20,401 nt of DNA from a virus. Shown piece by piece: positions 16,647 through 20,401 of the stretch. How positions within the stretch are numbered: position 1 is the stretch's first letter; each line of letters begins with the position of its first letter. Location: positions 1 to 20,401 of the IMG/VR virus record IMGVR_UViG_3300017734_000119; one strand, given 5' to 3'. The notes beneath the pieces were generated by a model. It did no database searches. It was not told where the DNA came from and saw only the letters and a program-made list of their open reading frames with translations. A program made the position numbers and the translations under genes.

Positions 16647-17992
16647 TAGTAACCCTTTTCTATATCTTGTTGCTCAATAGCTCTGTGCTCAACAAACGCT
16701 AATGTTAAATCAGTTTCATTAGCTTTTCCATCATTTTTAAATCCACCACCCGTTGGATTTATTGTGTGAGAAACATTTCTTAAATAACATGGAAGCAACT
16801 TAGGTATATTTCTGTTTTCGGAATCTTTAAAATTAAATTTAATCTTAAAAGCATTTGGAAAATTATATCCTAAACTTACATTTGATTCACCACCTACAGG
16901 AACTTTAAACGCTCTTGGATACATTTCTTTTCTAAATAGTTTAATTATTTTTTGTATAATTTCACCTTCTTCAGGCGATGTTGGTATCATTTTAAATTGA
17001 AATGTAAACTCTCTTACAGTTACGCCGTTAAATAATTTTCTTACATTTGGATTAACTATTATTCTGTTGGCAATTCCCGCTGCAGCTCCCAGTCCTTGAT
17101 TTAAATTCATTCCAGGGATTGCACTTATAAGTTTTGTTGCAGTTAATCTAGCAGTTTCAGATTCAGCAGCTGCTGCTATTTTAACTTGACCAGATAATAC
17201 AGTATCTAACACAGTTTTTCCAACATCCATCATTTGGCCAACAGCAGCTCTAACCCCATCACCACCTGCTTCAAATGCTGCTAAAGCTGCTCCACCGGTG
17301 GCACCTAAATTTGCGTCACCATATTGAACGCCATCAAGAAAAGCTTGAGAAGGTGGAAAATACATAGTTACAATAGGCGCAGTTGTTTTTGGAAAAAATC
17401 CTAATTTAAAGTTACTAGAGCTCGCAGTAGTTTTTTTAATATTATTAAATTCAGCTTTTGCATCTTGTTTGGTTTTAAATTCATTAACACCGCTGAAGTC
17501 ACTAAAATCACCGATGCTATTACTAGAAATACCGGCATAACCTGAATTACTGGCGTCGTCATTAAAAGAAACAGTAGAAGGAGCACCAATATCACTTCCA
17601 CCGCCACCTATATTACTTGCATTAGGATCGTCTTCAACTTTTGCTTTTGTTGTTTCTTGAGATTGAATATTATCTGTAGTTGTTGTTATATGATTTTTTT
17701 GTGATTGACCTGGACTAGCAGTTGTGTATTCTAACACTTGAAATTTTATAGTAGCAGAATATGCTGGATTGCCACTAACGTCTATAGGATATTCTAATCT
17801 ACTTGCAGTAAGAGCGCTTCTTGATAATGGGCTTTGTAATTTTCCAGATAAAGATTGACCAGTTATATCATCATCTAACCCCATAGAATTAGAATTACCA
17901 ACACTTTTAATTTCATTGCCTACCCCTGGATTTCCAAAATTCTTCTCTCCTAAAGGACCAGCTTTTTGATTTATAATGCTAAGTTCTGACAT
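16646..17992 (-). CDS. gp48: Baseplate tail-tube cap protein, gp48-like
   Basis: This 448-aa protein is the first gene of the minus-strand operon. The C-terminal third carries a tube-protein-like block, VNPNVRKLFNGVTVREFTFQ followed by FKMIPTSPEEGEIIQKIIKL (about residues 313-352), LPCYLRNVSHTINPTGGGF, and a final ETDLTLAFVEHRAI strand. This is the pattern of T4-like gp48, which caps the hub and begins tail-tube assembly with gp54. Residues about 90-195 are Ser/Asn/Gly/Thr-rich and probably disordered. Residues 225-310 are Ala/Gly-rich helices. At 448 residues it is longer than T4 gp48 (364 aa). A late promoter box (18029-18036) and an AAGGAT ribosome-binding site precede the start. gp54 is the main alternative, but the tube-like gene at 19141 suits that role better. 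Confidence 0.78.
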   Translation of the reverse strand: MSELSIINQKAGPLGEKNFGNPGVGNEIKSVGNSNSMGLDDDITGQSLSGKLQSPLSRSALTASRLEYPIDVSGNPAYSATIKFQVLEYTTASPGQSQKNHITTTTDNIQSQETTKAKVEDDPNASNIGGGGSDIGAPSTVSFNDDASNSGYAGISSNSIGDFSDFSGVNEFKTKQDAKAEFNNIKKTTASSSNFKLGFFPKTTAPIVTMYFPPSQAFLDGVQYGDANLGATGGAALAAFEAGGDGVRAAVGQMMDVGKTVLDTVLSGQVKIAAAAESETARLTATKLISAIPGMNLNQGLGAAAGIANRIIVNPNVRKLFNGVTVREFTFQFKMIPTSPEEGEIIQKIIKLFRKEMYPRAFKVPVGGESNVSLGYNFPNAFKIKFNFKDSENRNIPKLLPCYLRNVSHTINPTGGGFKNDGKANETDLTLAFVEHRAIEQQDIEKGY

Positions 17993-18002
17993 ATTTAATC
18001 CT

Positions 18003-18010
18003 TATAGATA
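18003..18010 (+). promoter_or_regulatory. Possible late promoter box TATAGATA for the rightward operon
   Basis: This plus-strand octamer has one mismatch to TATAAATA and lies 35 bases before the gp4 start. That distance mirrors the 36 bases between the leftward box at 18029-18036 and its gene. It is the best plus-strand candidate in the 53-base divergent gap, but a single near match in AT-rich DNA is weak evidence. Confidence 0.35.
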
Positions 18011-18028
18011 TATTAAAGTATTATTCTT

Positions 18029-18036
18029 TATTTATA
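18029..18036 (-). promoter_or_regulatory. T4-type late promoter box TATAAATA for the leftward structural operon
   Basis: This is an exact TATAAATA on the minus strand in the 53-base gap between the divergent gp48-like and gp4 genes. The predicted start is about 6 bases further on, leaving a leader of about 30 bases that ends in AAGGATTAAAT before the gp48-like ATG. It is the natural main promoter for the whole minus-strand block. Confidence 0.75.
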
Positions 18037-18045
18037 ACGGATTTC

Positions 18046-18549
18046 ATGGGATATTCAGGAAGATACCAAGTCAAAAATAAATCAAAATACAAAGGAGATC
18101 CATCTTCGGTTGTGTATAGATCATTATGGGAAAGAGCTGCATTTGGCTGGTGCGATAGTAACGTTAAAGTAAAAGGATGGAGTTCAGAAGAAGTTATCAT
18201 TCCATACTACTATGACGTTGATAAAAAGTATCACAAATACTATGTTGATTTAAAAATAGTGTTTGAAGAAAAAACGATCTTAGTTGAAATAAAACCAGAA
18301 AAAGAAACTGTTCCACCGGTAGGTGCAAAAAAAACTAAAAGATATATTACTGAAGGTCTTACTTATGTAAAAAATATGAATAAGTGGGAAGCTGCAAATG
18401 AATATGCTCAGGATCGTGGATGGGAGTTTCACGTGTGGACTGAAAAAACTTTACAAGAAATGAAATTATTGCATAAGCCAGTTCCTGGAAAACTTAAGAA
18501 GTATACTCCAATGAAACCATTTAGAAAAAAGCGTAAGAAAAAGATATAA
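18046..18549 (+). CDS. gp4: Head completion protein gp4 (nuclease fold)
   Basis: This is a 167-aa homologue of T4 gp4, a head-completion protein with a PD-(D/E)XK nuclease fold needed before tail joining. It begins GYSGRYQVKNKSKYKGDPSS and continues with VYRSLWERAAFGWCD, WSSEEVIIPYYYD, KTKRYITEGLTYVKNMNKWE and YAQDRGWEF, all close to the T4-like family. The candidate catalytic set is complete: Glu29 in SLWER, Asp68 in YYVDLKI, and Glu81-x-Lys83 in LVEIKPE. The C-terminus is a basic tail (FRKKRKKKI) suited to DNA contact. There is no strong ribosome-binding site; only CGGA lies just before the ATG. It starts the rightward operon, and a late-promoter-like octamer overlaps its stop codon. Confidence 0.92.
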   Translation: MGYSGRYQVKNKSKYKGDPSSVVYRSLWERAAFGWCDSNVKVKGWSSEEVIIPYYYDVDKKYHKYYVDLKIVFEEKTILVEIKPEKETVPPVGAKKTKRYITEGLTYVKNMNKWEAANEYAQDRGWEFHVWTEKTLQEMKLLHKPVPGKLKKYTPMKPFRKKRKKKI

Positions 18550-18552
18550 ATA
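18545..18552 (+). promoter_or_regulatory. Exact TATAAATA late promoter box at the gp4 / downstream gene junction
   Basis: A plus-strand TATAAATA overlaps the gp4 stop codon and ends 5 bases before the next ATG (18558). With T4 late-promoter geometry, transcription would start at or within a base or two of that ATG. It would then serve either as a near-leaderless start for that gene or as a promoter for the tube-like and gp26-like genes further on. Confidence 0.5.
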
Positions 18553-18557
18553 GAATC

Positions 18558-19148
18558 ATGAGTAACTTATTTCAAAAACTAGAACTTGAAGCTTTTCGAA
18601 AAGGTATTACACCACGTACAGATGAATCACGTGATTGGTTTCGTAAACGTGTACAAAGTTTAACGAGAGTTAACCGGGAATCTTTAATGAGAGAAGAAGG
18701 TGTTAATAAAGTAAATTCACCTTTATTAGGAAGTATGATGATGTTTTTTTATGATCCTAAACTTAAAGATAAACTTCCGTATTACGATACATTTCCTTTA
18801 GTAATACCAGTTGAAAAAGCACCAGGTGGTTTTAGAGGTTTAAACTTGCATTATATACCACCGGTTTTACGAGCAAAGTTTTTAGATAGTTTACTTGATT
18901 TAGTTAATAACAAAAGTTATAACGAATCAACACGTTTTAATTTAACATATAGATTGCTTAAAGGCGCTGCTAAATTTAAATACTTTCAACCTTGTTTTAA
19001 ACATTATTTAATGGATCACGTTAAATCTCAGTTTGCACAAGTGCCAGCGCCAGAGTGGGAGATTGTAACTTTTATGCCAACAGCAAGTTGGAAAAAAGCT
19101 TCTGCTGGTAGAGTATATTCAGATTCAAGGAAGATAGCAAATGGCTAA
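18558..19148 (+). CDS. Conserved T4-like phage protein, possibly gp2-type DNA end protector
   Basis: This 196-aa protein follows gp4. I recognise its type from marine T4-like phages: MSNLFQKLELEAFRKG, ESRDWFRKRVQSL, then MMMFFYDPKLKDKLPYYDTF, PLVIPVEKAPGGFRGLNLHY, IPPVLRAKFLDSLLDLVNNK, KYFQPCFKHYLM and a closing VYSDSRK. It is rich in basic and aromatic residues and has no signal peptide or membrane segment. In T4, gene 2 (the protein that protects packaged DNA ends from RecBCD) is a neighbour of gene 4, so gp2 is a reasonable guess from context, but I cannot confirm it from sequence. No ribosome-binding site is visible upstream. The stop overlaps the next start by 8 bases. Confidence 0.6.
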   Translation: MSNLFQKLELEAFRKGITPRTDESRDWFRKRVQSLTRVNRESLMREEGVNKVNSPLLGSMMMFFYDPKLKDKLPYYDTFPLVIPVEKAPGGFRGLNLHYIPPVLRAKFLDSLLDLVNNKSYNESTRFNLTYRLLKGAAKFKYFQPCFKHYLMDHVKSQFAQVPAPEWEIVTFMPTASWKKASAGRVYSDSRKIANG

Positions 19149-19833
19149 TACAGTAGACGAATTAAAAGCTTTAGCTAATACTAAATTAGGATTTGCAAGA
19201 CCAAATAGATTTTTAGTTACAATGCCAACAAGTTTTGGTGGTAGTGGAGGATTATTGAATGGAATTATTGGTCTTCTTACAGGTGGTGGCGGAGGAGCAT
19301 CAGGCAGAGAATTAAACATATTATGTTCTAATGCACAATTGCCTGCTAAAGTTACTTTAACAAGTGAGAGAAGAATTGGTATGGAATTTCAAAAGGTTGC
19401 TTATGGATACGCTGTTGATGATGTAAGTATGACTTTTTATCTTATGAATGATTACGGTGTTAAAGAGTATTTTGATGCTTGGAGAAATACTGCAATTCCG
19501 GAAGAAGGTAGTAGTGCTTTTACAAGTAATTACAAGAGTCAGTATGCTAGGACAATTACTATACACCAGCTAAGACAACCACTAGCAGGAATAAGTAAGC
19601 AAGTAGGACCTATAAGATTTAACGCAGGAATTGGTGGTGGAACTGTTTATTCAGTTGACCTTCTTGAGGCCTTTCCTATAGCGACAAGTGCAATAGAACT
19701 AAATAACGAATTAGATGGTTTAGTTCAATTAACTGTAACATTTGCTTACACTAATTGGAAAAGATCGTCAAATACTCAAGGATTTATTAATATGGACATT
19801 GATACACCTCTTGGTGGAATTGATGTATTATAA
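19141..19833 (+). CDS. Tail-tube-family protein (gp54 tube initiator or gp19-like)
   Basis: This 230-aa protein follows the T4 gp19 tube-protein layout: KLGFARPNRFLVTMP (T4 gp19 SGDFARPNLFQVEI), ELNILCSNAQLPAKV (T4 FTFQCKATALPAGI), VSMTFYLMNDYGVKEYFDAW (T4 WTVTVMNDEAHDARQKFVDW), KSQYARTITI, and a final LVQLTVTFAYTNWKR strand (T4 IQTFEVTLALDYWE). Residues about 33-57 are an added Gly-rich, hydrophobic insertion (GGLLNGIIGLLTGGGGG) absent from gp19. Being next to gp26-like and head-completion genes rather than a sheath gene favours the baseplate tube initiator gp54 over the main tube subunit. An AAGGAA site lies 8 bases before the ATG, inside the previous gene. Confidence 0.8.
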   Translation: MANTVDELKALANTKLGFARPNRFLVTMPTSFGGSGGLLNGIIGLLTGGGGGASGRELNILCSNAQLPAKVTLTSERRIGMEFQKVAYGYAVDDVSMTFYLMNDYGVKEYFDAWRNTAIPEEGSSAFTSNYKSQYARTITIHQLRQPLAGISKQVGPIRFNAGIGGGTVYSVDLLEAFPIATSAIELNNELDGLVQLTVTFAYTNWKRSSNTQGFINMDIDTPLGGIDVL

Positions 19834-19837
19834 GGAG
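19832..19837 (+). promoter_or_regulatory. Ribosome-binding site AAGGAG that decides the gp26-like start
   Basis: AAGGAG ends 8 bases before the ATG at 19846. A nearer ATG at 19842 leads to a stop after nine codons, so the 19846 start is the real one. Confidence 0.8.
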
Positions 19838-19845
19838 TGAAATGA

Positions 19846-20401
19846 ATGGGGTTACCTCAATTACAAAATGATGTACCAAAATATGAAATGACGGTACCAT
19901 CAACTAAAGAAGTTGTTAAATATCGGCCTTTTTTAGTAAAAGAACAAAAAGTATTACTTGTAGCATTCGAATCAAAAGATTCTAAGCAAATACTAAACTC
20001 TATGTTAAGTTGTTTAGAAACTTGTGTACAAGGAATCAATGTAAACAATCTTGCAACATTTGATGTTGATTATATGTTTACACAAGTAAGGTCTAAATCA
20101 GTAGGTGAAACTACTCAACTATTACATCCTTGTGAAGAATGTAATGAAGAAAATGAAGTCAAAATAGATTTACAAACTATTGATATTAAAACTAATGATA
20201 ATTGGGAAATTGAAAAAAATGTTTCTATTACAGATGATATTGTTGTGGAGTTAAAATATCCAACATATCAAGATATTATTAGTAACAATATATTAGGTAA
20301 AACAGATGGTTCTATGGCTGAAGTTTTATTCGAATCGATTATGTCATGTCTTTATAGTGTAAAAACTGAAAATGAAAACATTATGGTTAAAGACGAACCA
20401 A
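19846..20401 (+). CDS. gp26: Baseplate hub assembly protein, gp26-like (cut at the right edge)
   Basis: There are 185 codons before the window ends, so the C-terminus is missing. The order of features fits the T4 gp26 (T4_baseplate) family: a short beta start (MGLPQLQNDVPKYEMTVPST), then VVKYRPFLVKEQKVLLVAFE, a helix, and FDVDYMFTQVRSKSVGE. A CxxC pair follows (LLHPCEECNEENEVKI; T4 gp26 has FTCPKCEKE), then VVVELKYPTYQDII. In T4, gp26 acts in hub assembly together with gp27, gp28, gp29 and gp51 and is not abundant in the finished virion. It lies 12 bases after the tube-like gene with a strong AAGGAG. The next gene to the right would be expected to be another hub or tape-measure gene. Confidence 0.82.
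   Translation, partial: MGLPQLQNDVPKYEMTVPSTKEVVKYRPFLVKEQKVLLVAFESKDSKQILNSMLSCLETCVQGINVNNLATFDVDYMFTQVRSKSVGETTQLLHPCEECNEENEVKIDLQTIDIKTNDNWEIEKNVSITDDIVVELKYPTYQDIISNNILGKTDGSMAEVLFESIMSCLYSVKTENENIMVKDEP

Noticed and set aside
17401-17607. 68-codon minus-strand frame inside the gp48-like gene
   Set aside because: It overlaps a real gene in another frame of the same strand; its Leu/Val-rich sequence comes from the Ser/Asn/Gly-coding low-complexity region.
19842-19871. ATG at 19842 as start of the gp26-like gene
   Set aside because: This frame ends at a TGA after nine codons; the ATG at 19846 opens the long frame with correct spacing from AAGGAG.
1-20401. A defence system, CRISPR array, tRNA cluster or insertion sequence
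   Set aside because: I saw no transposase, spaced repeats, cloverleaf or defence genes; gene packing leaves no room, with the largest gap being 53 bases.

Overview
The window is part of the structural (late) region of a T4-like contractile-tail bacteriophage. The T4-type assignment rests on residue-level similarity, recalled rather than searched, to T4 gp4, gp5, gp6, gp8, gp10 (N-terminus), gp25, gp26, gp48 and gp53. The DNA is visibly AT-rich. The large DUF4815 protein and the short protein in the gp7 position are features I associate with marine T4-like phages (cyanophages, SAR11 phages). A low-GC marine host such as SAR11 is therefore plausible, but that is inference.

Layout. Positions 1-17992 are one tightly packed minus-strand operon. 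In transcription order it encodes: tail-tube cap (gp48-like), wedge gp53, a gp27-like hub protein, an OB-fold plus lysozyme protein (N-terminal part of gp5), a 730-aa protein with an amidase-like domain that lacks its zinc ligands, the gp5 C-terminal needle, a 210-aa protein of unknown function, gp25, gp6, a short protein in the gp7 position, a gp10-N/fibre hybrid, gp8, and a very large DUF4815-type structural protein that runs off the left edge. Positions 18046-20401 are transcribed the other way: head-completion nuclease gp4, a T4-phage protein possibly equivalent to DNA-end protector gp2, a tail-tube-family protein (gp54/gp19-like), and a gp26-like hub chaperone cut by the right edge.

Genes abut or overlap, and several minus-strand junctions are TAATG or TAAATG. 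No stretch over 60 bases lacks a gene, and I saw no tRNA, insertion sequence or CRISPR array. The three widest gaps on the minus strand (17993-18045, 9378-9406, 6112-6140) each contain an exact T4-type late-promoter box TATAAATA on the transcribed strand. A fourth exact copy lies at the plus-strand junction at 18545-18552.

Together the genes encode most of the baseplate: the hub (gp27-like, OB-lysozyme, needle), the wedges (53, 25, 6, 7-position, 8, 10-like), the tube-nucleating proteins (48, 54-like) and fibre-like outer parts. The most unusual part is the central spike. The single T4 gp5 protein (OB, lysozyme, beta-helix) is here two separate genes, a different lysozyme type is used, and a large pseudo-amidase gene sits between them.
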